Source: Actinospica robiniae DSM 44927 (lineage in GTDB: Bacteria > Actinomycetota > Actinomycetes > Streptomycetales > Catenulisporaceae). From it: a stretch of 64,000 nucleotides of DNA. Position numbers and translations under genes: made by a program. The first letter of the stretch is position 1. Every line of letters starts with the position of its first letter. The DNA is taken from contig NZ_KI632511.1 in assembly GCF_000504285.1 (NCBI RefSeq), positions 1,547,372 through 1,611,371 on the forward strand, given 5' to 3'. This document shows, one piece after another, positions 8,022 through 16,818 of the stretch. The notes under the pieces were generated by a model that saw only the letters and a list, made by a program, of their open reading frames with translations, was not told the origin of the DNA and ran no database searches.

Positions 8022-8816
8022 TTAGGAGTCGCGGCCGGTCAAAGCTGGGTTCTCACCCTCGGGAGTGAGGGTGGGAGGTGTGAAGCCTTCCGGCCAGACG
8101 GTCTCGGCGTCCCAGCGGACGTGTGTCAGGATGGCGCGGTCGAGGCGAGCGGCGGTCAGCCGTGCTCCGCGCAGGTCTGCGCCGGTCAGGTCGGCGTCGG
8201 AGAGGTCTGCTTCGGTGAGGTCGGCGCCGGCGAGGATGGCGTCGGTGAATCTGGCAAGAGCGGCGTCCACGCGGTGTAGGCCGGCGGCGGTAAGGCGTGC
8301 GCCGGTGAGGTCGGCCATTTCGATGTTGGCGCGCTCCAAGGCGGCGCCGGCGAGGTTCGCCTGTGTGAGGGTCGCGCCGGAGAGGTTAGCGCGGGCTAGG
8401 TTGGCTCCGGCAAGGTTTACGCGGGTAAGTTTGGCGCGTTCCAGACGCGCGTCGGCCAGGTTCGCGCCGCTCAGTTGCGCATCGGTCACGGTGTCGTCGC
8501 GCAGCCAGCCATGAGCTTCCAGCTCCAGGACGGCGCGGGCGGTCAGTCCCGCGTCGGAGCTGCCCAGTTCCCGCACCAGCTGACGGCGCAGACGCTCGCG
8601 TTCGCGGCGTTCCGCGAGCCCGTCGATGAGCAGCACGGCGATGCCCATGTCGAACAGCTCGGAACCGATGTTGGAGTAGACGTCGTCGATAAGCCCGGTC
8701 CAGTGCCAGCCGTGCTGGTAGAGGTGTCCAGCGGCGATGACGGCCAGTCCTATCGTCATGACCAGCAGAGCGACGCGTGGGGCCGACCAGGGCTCGCGGC
8801 TGCGAGGTTCGGTCAT
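8022..8816 (-). CDS. Pentapeptide-repeat membrane protein (last gene of the large operon)
   Basis: 264 residues. The N-terminus carries two probable membrane helices (residues about 13-32 and 52-66) joined by a W-rich loop, then a charged linker rich in Arg/Glu. Residues about 120-240 form a right-handed quadrilateral helix of A(D/N)LxxA repeats (LSGANLADARLERAKLTRVN and so on, roughly 20 units). Its ATG shares one base with the stop of the XRE-nSTAND gene (TGATG), implying translational coupling and a shared role. Membrane-anchored pentapeptide proteins occur as scaffolds or effectors beside STAND NTPases, so an effector/anchor partner is inferred. Confidence 0.85.
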   Translation of the reverse strand: MTEPRSREPWSAPRVALLVMTIGLAVIAAGHLYQHGWHWTGLIDDVYSNIGSELFDMGIAVLLIDGLAERRERERLRRQLVRELGSSDAGLTARAVLELEAHGWLRDDTVTDAQLSGANLADARLERAKLTRVNLAGANLARANLSGATLTQANLAGAALERANIEMADLTGARLTAAGLHRVDAALARFTDAILAGADLTEADLSDADLTGADLRGARLTAARLDRAILTHVRWDAETVWPEGFTPPTLTPEGENPALTGRDS

Positions 8817-11800
8817 CAGCCGCTCCAGGGCAGCGGGTTGGGTTTGTCCGGGGTCCAGGCGGGGTCGATCTCCGGGAGGGTCAGAGCGAGCCGGAACGTG
8901 ATGTAGTAGTTGCGATTGGGCGGGATGTGGGCGTTGCGGCAAGCGGAACGGGCGTAGCGGGCTCCGAGGTTCCAGCAGCCGCCGCGCAATACCTTGCGAT
9001 CGCCTGCGGGCGGACCGATCGGGTCGATGACCGGGTCGGCGCTGTAGGGGGCGTACCAGTCCAGGCACCATTCCCAGCACTGGCCGTGGATGTTGAACAG
9101 GCCAGTGGGGTTTGGGGGCAGCAGACCGGGTTCGTGTGTTTTCAGTCCTGAGTTGTCGGCGAACCATCCGTATCTGCCCAGTAGGGAGCGGTCGCTGCCG
9201 AAGCTGTATGCGGTCGTGGTGCCGGACCGGCATGCGTATTCCCATTCGGCCTCGGTCGGCAGCCGGAATCTGCCGATCTGCTCCGGTATTGCCTGCTCAG
9301 CCCCGGACATCCAAGCGCCGACCAGCGAGAGCACTTGGGGGGAGCCGAGGCCGTATTTCTCGTGCGCTTCTCGGCCTTCGACCCGGGCCTGGAGCCACAG
9401 GGCGAATGCGAATGCTTCGTCCCAGCTGGCCGCGACCACCGGTTCCGAGCCCAGCGGACTCCACTCGTCGATGTTCGGCAGGCCGGTGGCATTGGCCTGC
9501 TGCATGAAGGTTTCGAATTCGGCTCGGCAGACCTCGCGGCGGGCCAGGGCGAAGGAACGGGTGAGGGTGGTGGCCTGGCGGGGAGATTCGTAGTCGCTGC
9601 GTTCGGCCTCGTCCTCAGGCGAGCCCATGATGAAGCGGCCGGGGCGGTAGACCACGAAAGTCGTGCGTCGGCCCTCGACATCGACCGTGAACCAGCCGCG
9701 CCTGCCGGTCGGATCGTACGCCGCCCGGGTCGCGTCGTCGTCACGCAGCACCGGCTGGTCGCCCATTACCCACGCGGCCGCCGCGTGGACACCGGGATCG
9801 TCGTCTTCCTGCTCGAGCCGCGTGGCCGCAGCCACGGCCCGCTCATTGAGCTGCGGGGGAACCCCAGAGATCGGATAGTCACGGAGGCACAGGAGAAGGT
9901 GGTAGCGGGCGCGCGCGGTGCGCACCGCATCGAGCTGTTCCACCACGGTCTGCACTGGCACGCCGCGTGCGTGAGCCTGGCAAGCGAACTGGGTGCCCAA
10001 CTCGGGATCGGCCGCCTCACCGAGCAGCGCATCAAGGTCGACGTCCTCGCCGAGCCGCAGCAGCGCGGCCAGGGCGGCACACCTGCGTCGCCCTGTCAGG
10101 ACGCGTTGACGCTCGCTGGATGCGGATGCGGCGGGTTCGGCGGCGATGGCGCGGAATACCTGCACCGCGTTGGGCGTCACCACGGATCGCAGTGCGCTGA
10201 ACGCCTGTTCCGCAGCCCCGATCGGTGCCGCAGCGGCCATACGGGCAAGGAAGTCTGGCCTGTCCGCAGCCAGGTCACGCACGATCGTCGCGATGGTCTC
10301 GTGGATCGCAGCCCTGTGCTCGCGGTCATCCGTATAGAGCGCGAAGAGCGGTTCGAGCAGGTGTGCACGCGCGGGCCGAAGTGCGTCGACATAGGTGCGC
10401 AAGTTCAGCTGGTTCTGGGCAATCAGCACGCTCGCGACCCGCGGCGCGATAGTGGCCCACCGAGCGTCGTGCGGGTCGAATCCGGCCAGCAGTACGGCTT
10501 CGCGCAGCAGCTCATCGCCGCCCGTGCCGCCGATCGCTGCGAGCGTCTGCTGCCAGAGCCGCTCGATGAGAGTGTCGGCTTCGGATCGCAGTGCGTTGCG
10601 TACCGGGATCAGGTCGTCCGGGCCGAGAAGAGCGAGTTCGTCGAGCAGCTGGTCGCCTTGGGCGCTGTCGTGGGGCAGCAGAGCGATGCGCAGTCGCCAG
10701 CGTTCCGCGGGCGTCGCACCCTCGAGCCGTTCCCGCAGCGACGCGCGCAGGGCCGGGTCCGCGTCGATGAATGCCTCAGCCTGTGTCGGGACGTCCGCAG
10801 GATGGATGGTCAGTAGCCGGTCGATCTGCTCGAGGGCGTTTCTACGTTGCTCGACCTGGTGCTGGCGGATGCTGCCGTCGAGATAGTCGAGCAGGTCCGG
10901 GGCGATCGATTCGCGTCCTTTGACGGCCGTCCATCGCATCGCCTCGTCCAGGATCGAGCCGCGCAGCAACGCCCCGTGCTTGTCGGCAGTCAGCCGCCAT
11001 TCCTCGAACCAGCGCCGCACGCGCTGCTGCCAGAGCAGGAACTGCCGGTCCTCCACCAGCCACCCCGAGAGCCGATCCCAGCCTCGAATGATCGCCTCGT
11101 GAGCCAGTTCGACCGTAGCCGTGCCGTCCGCCGTCGTATCGGTGACGACGAGGCGGGCGTCGGCCAGGGCCTGCACCACGCTCTCGCAGCGCGGCAGACT
11201 GCGCAGCTCCGTCAACGGGGTGCGGCGGCGGGCGTCGTTGCCGTCCTGCTCGGGGCGGGCGACCTGTACCAGGCGAATGAGCAGCTGACGCGCGGTGTAC
11301 TGCTGCTCGGCGGACAGGGACCGGTATACCTCCTCGGCGCGCGAGGTAATCGCTCCGGTCAATCTGCCGATCCGGTCGTATCCGTCGTGGGTGAGCGTCT
11401 TTCCCGTGCGTCTCTCCCACAACCGCGTGAGGGCGAACTCGAGCAGCGGCAGTGCGCCAGGCTCACTGCCGGCGTCGTCGAGAAGGCGTTCGGCCAATCC
11501 GTCGTCGAGTTTGAGGCCCGTGACTCGGGCTGGCTCGGTGATTGCCTGCGCCAGCTCCGTGCGGCTCATCGGCGGCAGGTGCACGATGTGGTCCTGCAGG
11601 GCGTCGGAGAAGCCGCGATGCGCGAGCACGTGTCCGTAGAAGTCTCCCCGGAACGTGACCAGGACTTTGACCTGAACAAGCGCGCCGCTGCGGGCGACTT
11701 TCACCAGGGCGTCGAGGAAGTCTGCGACGAGTGTGTCCTCGGCGCCGTGGGTGAACAATTCCTCGAACTGGTCGCCGACGATCAGCAGCGGACGGTGGCT

Positions 11801-12388
11801 TGATTCGGCTCTACGAGCGATCAGTGAGGCGAGGCGCGGGCGAGAGCCGGTAGACAGGGGGGAACCGGTCAGCGACCGGCCCAATGAGGCGAATGGATCA
11901 CCTCCAGGCCGGAACGGAACGACCTCCCAAGGGCCGGTCCGGCGCAGGCGCGGGATGACGCCGGCGAACACCGCCGAGGACTTCCCGCTGCCGGACGCGC
12001 CGATGACTCCGACCAACGCTGTCTGCTCGAGTTTGCGCGTCACCAACCGCACTGCTCGGTCGCGGCCGTAATAGAGGGGACTGTCCCGCTCACGAAAGGC
12101 CAGCAGTCCCCGGTACGGACACACCGCGGCCTCCCGCACCGCCAGCGCTCCCCCACCCTGTTCCGGGCTATGCCGGTAAAGCAGCCACATCTGCTCGATC
12201 TCGGCCTTTTCCAAACGCACAGCGGCCGCGAATCCATCCAGGTACTGGGCGCTGGGGGCGCCCTCACCTCGCTCTACGCTGGTCACGACGGCCTCGTGGT
12301 ACCCCATTCGCCGGGCCAGGTCGCGTTGGGACAGCCGCTCCTTGAGTCGCCACTGCCGCAGGGTCGCGCCCAGATCCTGCTCGGTCAC
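8816..12388 (-). CDS. XRE-HTH / nSTAND1 NTPase / FGE-sulfatase-like sensor protein (1190 aa)
   Basis: Domains in order: an N-terminal XRE-type HTH (residues 5-65, LRQWRLKERLSQRDLARRMG); the nSTAND1 entry motif CPYRGLLAF (90-98); Walker A GASGSGKSS (130-138); Walker B LLIVGDQFEE (201-210); a winged-helix and helical region to about 480; a long alpha-helical middle; and a C-terminal FGE-sulfatase/C-type-lectin fold (about 945-1185, FRLPTEAEWEYACRSG, GLFNIHGQCWEW, KVLRGGCW). The C-terminal domain lacks the C-x4-C active-site pair of true FGE, so ligand sensing rather than oxidation is likely. GTG start; GTGA overlaps the upstream carbamoyltransferase stop. It probably acts as a switch NTPase controlling the operon or an effector. 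Confidence 0.9.
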   Translation of the reverse strand: MTEQDLGATLRQWRLKERLSQRDLARRMGYHEAVVTSVERGEGAPSAQYLDGFAAAVRLEKAEIEQMWLLYRHSPEQGGGALAVREAAVCPYRGLLAFRERDSPLYYGRDRAVRLVTRKLEQTALVGVIGASGSGKSSAVFAGVIPRLRRTGPWEVVPFRPGGDPFASLGRSLTGSPLSTGSRPRLASLIARRAESSHRPLLIVGDQFEELFTHGAEDTLVADFLDALVKVARSGALVQVKVLVTFRGDFYGHVLAHRGFSDALQDHIVHLPPMSRTELAQAITEPARVTGLKLDDGLAERLLDDAGSEPGALPLLEFALTRLWERRTGKTLTHDGYDRIGRLTGAITSRAEEVYRSLSAEQQYTARQLLIRLVQVARPEQDGNDARRRTPLTELRSLPRCESVVQALADARLVVTDTTADGTATVELAHEAIIRGWDRLSGWLVEDRQFLLWQQRVRRWFEEWRLTADKHGALLRGSILDEAMRWTAVKGRESIAPDLLDYLDGSIRQHQVEQRRNALEQIDRLLTIHPADVPTQAEAFIDADPALRASLRERLEGATPAERWRLRIALLPHDSAQGDQLLDELALLGPDDLIPVRNALRSEADTLIERLWQQTLAAIGGTGGDELLREAVLLAGFDPHDARWATIAPRVASVLIAQNQLNLRTYVDALRPARAHLLEPLFALYTDDREHRAAIHETIATIVRDLAADRPDFLARMAAAAPIGAAEQAFSALRSVVTPNAVQVFRAIAAEPAASASSERQRVLTGRRRCAALAALLRLGEDVDLDALLGEAADPELGTQFACQAHARGVPVQTVVEQLDAVRTARARYHLLLCLRDYPISGVPPQLNERAVAAATRLEQEDDDPGVHAAAAWVMGDQPVLRDDDATRAAYDPTGRRGWFTVDVEGRRTTFVVYRPGRFIMGSPEDEAERSDYESPRQATTLTRSFALARREVCRAEFETFMQQANATGLPNIDEWSPLGSEPVVAASWDEAFAFALWLQARVEGREAHEKYGLGSPQVLSLVGAWMSGAEQAIPEQIGRFRLPTEAEWEYACRSGTTTAYSFGSDRSLLGRYGWFADNSGLKTHEPGLLPPNPTGLFNIHGQCWEWCLDWYAPYSADPVIDPIGPPAGDRKVLRGGCWNLGARYARSACRNAHIPPNRNYYITFRLALTLPEIDPAWTPDKPNPLPWSG

Positions 12389-13971
12389 TGTCCGATCGCC
12401 TGGCCTCGGCTCGTCGGGCTCCAGTAGACGATCCCGTCCAGCACGAAGCCGTCGATGCCACGCGTACGCACGTACTCCACCAGGTCACTGGTGCGGTTGA
12501 TGAAGCCGCGGCCGTCGAAGTTCAACGAGGTGTTGCACAACACCCCGACCCCGGTGAGCCGCTCGAACTCGTCGAGCACACGACACAGGGGCTTGCTATC
12601 CGCCGGTGTGATCGTCTGTACGCGTGCCGTCCCGTCCGCGTGTATGACCGCACCCAGACGACGGTCGAGCACGCGTTGAAAGTACAGCATGTACGGGCTC
12701 GGCCCGACCCAATCGAAGTACTTTGCCACGTCCTGCTCTCGGCACACCGGCGCGATTGGGCGGTACGGCTCGCGGGACTTGATCGCGTTCAAGCGGTCGC
12801 GCGTCGCCTCCTCGAACGGCGCGGCCAGCAGGGAGCGGTGGCCCAGGGCGCGGGGGCCGATTTCGGCGCTGCCCTCCACCCATGCGATGACTGCGCCGCC
12901 GGCGAGACGTTCAGCCAGGTGCGCGGCATCCAGAGGCGCAGCCGCGAACTCTCCGGGCACCGGTGCATCACGGACGAACGGCGGTCCGCTGTACACACTC
13001 CAGGTCAGCTTCGCCTTCCCTGTCAATACAGACTGGGCGTCCACTGCCGTCCCGATCGCCGATCCGGAGTCGTTCGGCACCGGCGGCACGAACACATCCT
13101 CAAACAGGCCGCTCTCGCGCCACCGCGTGTTCCAGTCACAGTTGAGCCCGCATCCGCCCGCGATCAGCAGCGGATAGCCCTGGGTGAGCGCGCGCGTGGC
13201 GACCGCGTGGAACCTGGCGAAAATCTCCTCGGAGTGATGCGCCGCCAGGTTCTTCAGCGCCTGCTCCTCGACGCCGATGTCGTAGAACGGACTGTCGGCC
13301 ATATCCGTCTTCGAGGTGGTCAGCAGAATGGAGCGGCGCGAGAGGACGAAGTCGATTAGTTCCCGCTCAGCAGCCGTGCACGCAGAGCCATCGGCGTATC
13401 CGGCCAGCGCCATGAGTTTGCCCGCGTTGGAGAACCGGAAGCCGCCGCGCTCGGTACTGGTGGCGGGGTCGGCCAGCGCGAAGACGAACTGGTACTTATT
13501 ACCCGGGTCCTCCATCACCTCCGCGATCCGCACAACCTCAAGCTCAGGCGAGATCTCATAGAAGGAGCCGATGTTGCCCTCCCACACCAGCGCATAGCAC
13601 GGCTGCCCTTGCGGAAACGGCGACATCCCGTAGGTGGAGAGCAGATGTGAACGCTCGTGCGTGGATGAGAAGAACTGCACCGGTTTGCCGAACAGCCGCC
13701 GTTCGGCCAGCTGGATGCCGACGTCGTCCCAGCCGAAATAGCCCGCACCAAGCGGCCGCTCGGCCGAGTGGAATCCCTTAACCCAGCCGCTCAGGCACAC
13801 GACGTCCGGAATGTCCTCGGCCATCGACAGCGCCTCCAGGAGCAGACTCGGTGTCGCTTCCGAATAGCGGGGGAACGAGTCCTTCTCGGCCTCGACCGAG
13901 AAAACCAGCTCACCATCCTCGATCAGGGCGACCGTGCCGTCGTGACCGGGCTTGAACGACAAGATCCGCAC
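12385..13971 (-). CDS. Carbamoyltransferase, NodU/CmcH family
   Basis: 528 residues from a GTG behind AGGGGA. The N-terminal ASKHA-like (Kae1-type) half begins ILSFKPGHDGTVALIEDGEL and contains the T-H-E-R-S-H-L histidine motif expected for adenylate and metal binding. The centre has FSNAGKLMALAGY and LLIAGGCGLNCDWN. The C-terminal YrdC-like half has the diagnostic GSAEIGPRALGHRSLL block and a VLCNTSLNFDGRGF block. Such enzymes transfer carbamoyl from carbamoyl phosphate through carbamoyl-AMP to a hydroxyl of an antibiotic or Nod factor. Here the acceptor is unknown; its operon includes a methyltransferase, an exporter and a micro-ORF. The stop overlaps the next gene by 4 nt. Confidence 0.92.
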   Translation of the reverse strand: MRILSFKPGHDGTVALIEDGELVFSVEAEKDSFPRYSEATPSLLLEALSMAEDIPDVVCLSGWVKGFHSAERPLGAGYFGWDDVGIQLAERRLFGKPVQFFSSTHERSHLLSTYGMSPFPQGQPCYALVWEGNIGSFYEISPELEVVRIAEVMEDPGNKYQFVFALADPATSTERGGFRFSNAGKLMALAGYADGSACTAAERELIDFVLSRRSILLTTSKTDMADSPFYDIGVEEQALKNLAAHHSEEIFARFHAVATRALTQGYPLLIAGGCGLNCDWNTRWRESGLFEDVFVPPVPNDSGSAIGTAVDAQSVLTGKAKLTWSVYSGPPFVRDAPVPGEFAAAPLDAAHLAERLAGGAVIAWVEGSAEIGPRALGHRSLLAAPFEEATRDRLNAIKSREPYRPIAPVCREQDVAKYFDWVGPSPYMLYFQRVLDRRLGAVIHADGTARVQTITPADSKPLCRVLDEFERLTGVGVLCNTSLNFDGRGFINRTSDLVEYVRTRGIDGFVLDGIVYWSPTSRGQAIGQ

Positions 13972-14039
13972 GATCGGTCCCCTAGCGCGCAGCCTCAGCA
14001 CCCTGAGTTCTCCCAAGGTATCTGGGCATGCGCACAGGG

Positions 14040-14696
14040 TCAACCAGGTTTCCGAAACACCCCACAAGGGGCATTTACGCCAAACGGCCGGACATGCTTC
14101 GCCCCGCCGAAAAAATCCTCACACGCACGCCGGACGCCGGAGGACTGCCTGGAACCTTCACCGTGCGCCGACCCAGGACTGCCGTAGCCCGCGACGACCA
14201 GGGGCGCACCCGTGGCAAGCACCGGGACGCAGCAGGTGAGGCTAGCCATCATCGGCTCATAGAAGACGCAGTCAGCGTAGGCGAAGGCGATCGCGGCCGG
14301 CAGCTGCGAGGGCAGAGTGTCGCAGAACCACCCTGGATGGATTACCGGAAGCCGCAGATCCCAAGCGCGATGCGCGGCGACGACCTCCTCGACACCGCAC
14401 GCGAACTCCCCCTCGCGCAGCCCACTTGCTTCGTCGTGGCAGCTCGGTGCGGGCATACCCCGAAACGAATCGAAGACGTGAACCCGGCGATCCGCCAAGC
14501 CGAACCGGTCGAGCTGCGCCCGAAGCCACAGCGCCATCGCGCCGCGGTAGCAGCCGAGTTCAACCACATCCCCGGGAATGACGCGCTTCGCGACAACGGC
14601 CACCTCAGCCTCGACTACAGCAAGCCGATCGGGATCGACCGTCGCGTCGTGGTTCTCGAGCAGCCAATCCCGCAACTCTTCAAGCTGGAGCGTCAC
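14040..14696 (-). CDS. TylF/MycF-like methyltransferase with altered metal-site residues
   Basis: 218 residues from GTG. GDVVELGCYRGAMALWLRAQ is the SAM-binding loop; VHVFDSFRGMPAP and HPGWFCDTLP are diagnostic of the TylF/MycF O-methyltransferase family. Where relatives have D-C-D-V-Y-E-P and D-D-Y-G, which provide the Mg2+ aspartates, this protein has DCVFYEP and VAGYGSPG. So two to three metal-site carboxylates appear lost and catalysis may differ or be absent. It is the fourth last gene of the operon, 44 nt after the ABC transporter and 68 nt before the carbamoyltransferase. Confidence 0.72.
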   Translation of the reverse strand: MTLQLEELRDWLLENHDATVDPDRLAVVEAEVAVVAKRVIPGDVVELGCYRGAMALWLRAQLDRFGLADRRVHVFDSFRGMPAPSCHDEASGLREGEFACGVEEVVAAHRAWDLRLPVIHPGWFCDTLPSQLPAAIAFAYADCVFYEPMMASLTCCVPVLATGAPLVVAGYGSPGSAHGEGSRQSSGVRRACEDFFGGAKHVRPFGVNAPCGVFRKPG

Positions 14697-14740
14697 CAGG
14701 ATCTACCTCATGGTTACGAAGGAAGCTGTCATCAAAGTCG

Positions 14741-16732
14741 CTAATGTGCGCACGTCGCGGAAGGTGGACATCCTTCCGCGGATTCGACAGTGTCGAGAGC
14801 TGCGCCGAACTGAGACGCCTGAAGAGAATACAGTGACTGATATTCCCCGCGGGCGTCCATCAGGTCCCGGTGGCTGCCGGATTCTACGACGCGCCCGTCC
14901 TTGAGCACGATGATGCGGTCGGCGCGGGCGACCGACGAGAGGCGATGCGTGATGAGCACCACGGTGCGTCCGTCGGCGCGGTCGAGGACTCGGTTGAACG
15001 CCTCTGCTTCGGCGCGGGGGTCGAGCGCTGCGGTGGGTTCGTCGTAGACGGCCCAGGCCGGGGCACGGTAGGCCGCTCGCGCGTTCGCGATCTTCTGCCA
15101 CTGGCCGCCGCTCAGGTTCGTGCCGCCCTGGAACTCCGAGGCCAGCAGACTCCTATACCCGTCCGCGAGTTTCTCGATCACCCCGTCCGCGCCGGAGGCC
15201 GCGGCCGCCTCACGCATTCGCTGCGGGTCCTCGACGTCGGGCCGGCCGATCTGGATGTTGGCTTCGGCCACGAACGGCCAACACGGGTAGTCCTGCGCCA
15301 GGACGCCCACGTAGGTGCCGGCGCGGGTCCGGTCCATCGCCGAGGTCGCCATGTCGTCCCAGCGCACCTCGCCCTCGGTGGGCAGGTACAGGCCAAGGAT
15401 GATCTTGGCGAGGGTGGATTTGCCCGAGCCGTTCTCCCCGACCAGCGCGATAACCTGCCCGGCCTGAAGGTCGAGGTCGATGTCGGCGATGGCGGGGTTA
15501 TCGCGGCCGGGGTAGGTGAACGAGACGCCGCGCAGGCTGATCGTGTTCGGCGGTTCGACGGGTACGAGGCCTTGCCCGGTGATGGCGGCGGCTTCGGCCT
15601 GGGCGATGGCGTCTTGCCAGTCTGCGAGGTAGAGGCCGTATTCGAAGATCTGATTGATAGTGCTGATCGCTGAACGGATCTGGGCGGTTCCGGTGCGGAT
15701 GGCGAAGGTGGCAGTGCCGGCGGTGGCCAGCGGCACCACCCCGCGCCAGAGCAGGTAGCCGAGCAGAAGGTAGCAGCAGGCCAGGGCGGTGCCAGAGACA
15801 ATGCCCGCGGTCAAAGTGGTGCGCGCGTCTGCGCGGGCGAGGCGTGCTTGTTCGCCCTCGTACGCGGCGGACAGGCGCGCGTAATGCGCGTGGAGGAACC
15901 GGTCGACCCCGTGCAGGCGGATCTCCTGGGCGGGCTGTTTCTCGGTCATCAAGTCGGCCAGGCGCCGCTGCTGGCGCGCCCTACCCTGCCAGGCGATGCG
16001 CGAGCGGTTGCGCCGCCGGTAGGACACCATGCTCGCGATCCCGCCCGGGAGCGCAGCGAGGATCAGCAGAGGCAGAAGAACCGGGCCGAGGACCACCAGG
16101 ACGGAGGCGGCCGCGGCCATCGCCGCACCGGCGGTGATCAGCTCGGTGATCTGCTCGATGACGTACTCCGCCCAGCCCGCGCCGAAGCTCGCGCCCTCGA
16201 GCGTGTCATGGAAGGAACCGAGCTCAAACACCGACAGCTCCACCGAGGTCGCCCGGGTCATCAGCTCGGTGAACGCGTGCCGGGTCACCTTCGGGCGCAG
16301 CCGGCCAGAGGCGGCAGACCCGGCCGCCGAGAGCAGCGCCCCGCCGCCCGCGGCGGCCCCGACCAGGATCAGCGCGGGCAGCGCGGCGCGCGCCCGGGCC
16401 GGGCTCGGGCCCGCGGCGAGAAGCCGGATCAGGATCTGGTTGGTCGCTAGCAGCCCGAACGCGGTCGCGATCCCGGTCGCGCTCTGGAACACCAGCATCG
16501 CCACCAGCGCGCGCCGATCCGCCCGCCACCCCAGTCCCAGGCAGATGCGGATCAGCTGTGGAAGGCGGCGGACGAGCTGGGCGAAGGATGCCTCGACTAC
16601 AGCCGTGTGGTGCCGCGCCCAGCCCATCTGGAACACGATTCCCGACCCGAACAGCGGATCCGGCGCAGCCGACGACTCGGCGGTGCGGCCTCGGCCCGCC
16701 CGCCGGGGCGGCCCGGCAAGAGCCCTAGCCAT
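14741..16732 (-). CDS. ABC exporter, fused transmembrane and ATPase domains
   Basis: 663 residues when started at ATG 16732. That start has GGAG 7 nt upstream and overlaps the end of the micro-ORF. An in-frame ATG at 16804 would cover the whole micro-ORF and its ribosome binding site. About six membrane helices fill residues 70-340, with an intracellular loop LMTEKQPAQEIRLHGVDRFL. The ATPase half has Walker A GENGSGKSTL, Q-loop LAQDY, signature LSGGQWQKIANARA, Walker B AVYDEPTAALDP, and H-loop LITHRLSS. The order matches type IV exporters of peptides or lipids without a peptidase domain. Its cargo may be the product of the adjacent micro-ORF and the modification enzymes. Confidence 0.88.
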   Translation of the reverse strand: MARALAGPPRRAGRGRTAESSAAPDPLFGSGIVFQMGWARHHTAVVEASFAQLVRRLPQLIRICLGLGWRADRRALVAMLVFQSATGIATAFGLLATNQILIRLLAAGPSPARARAALPALILVGAAAGGGALLSAAGSAASGRLRPKVTRHAFTELMTRATSVELSVFELGSFHDTLEGASFGAGWAEYVIEQITELITAGAAMAAAASVLVVLGPVLLPLLILAALPGGIASMVSYRRRNRSRIAWQGRARQQRRLADLMTEKQPAQEIRLHGVDRFLHAHYARLSAAYEGEQARLARADARTTLTAGIVSGTALACCYLLLGYLLWRGVVPLATAGTATFAIRTGTAQIRSAISTINQIFEYGLYLADWQDAIAQAEAAAITGQGLVPVEPPNTISLRGVSFTYPGRDNPAIADIDLDLQAGQVIALVGENGSGKSTLAKIILGLYLPTEGEVRWDDMATSAMDRTRAGTYVGVLAQDYPCWPFVAEANIQIGRPDVEDPQRMREAAAASGADGVIEKLADGYRSLLASEFQGGTNLSGGQWQKIANARAAYRAPAWAVYDEPTAALDPRAEAEAFNRVLDRADGRTVVLITHRLSSVARADRIIVLKDGRVVESGSHRDLMDARGEYQSLYSLQASQFGAALDTVESAEGCPPSATCAH

Positions 16733-16784
16733 GGGCGCACTCCGCGCTCTCGGCCGGCACGAGTTTCCAGGACGAGATCCACAT
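16725..16784 (-). CDS. Micro-ORF for a 19-residue peptide: candidate precursor or leader peptide
   Basis: The frame reads MWISSWKLVPAESAECAHG and stops at TAG. GGAGGG lies 7 nt before its ATG, a near-ideal ribosome binding site, and the stop sits inside the first codons of the exporter (ATGGCTAG, 8-nt overlap), which has its own GGAG. It lies 34 nt after the histidine-phosphatase stop. It is Trp/Ser-rich at the front and has one Cys and a His-Gly end. In an operon with a methyltransferase, a carbamoyltransferase and an exporter, a ribosomally made, modified peptide is a reasonable inference. A regulatory leader peptide for the exporter is the main alternative. No known family was recognised. 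Confidence 0.5.
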   Translation of the reverse strand: MWISSWKLVPAESAECAHG

Positions 16785-16818
16785 CTCGCATCCCTCCCCA
16801 ACATGAATCAGTTGTCTG

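Noticed and set aside
9335-10816. A 493-codon plus-strand ORF
   Set aside because: It is antisense to the XRE-nSTAND-FGE gene, which has clear domains; composition is Arg/Gly-rich and motif-free.
8816-12388. A diversity-generating retroelement with the FGE-like domain as variable target
   Set aside because: FGE/C-type-lectin folds fused to STAND proteins can be such targets, but no reverse transcriptase or template repeat was found in the window.
13972-14039. A 15-codon ORF (MPRYLGRTQGAEAAR) before the carbamoyltransferase
   Set aside because: It lacks a ribosome binding site and has no coding character, unlike the micro-ORF at 16725-16784.
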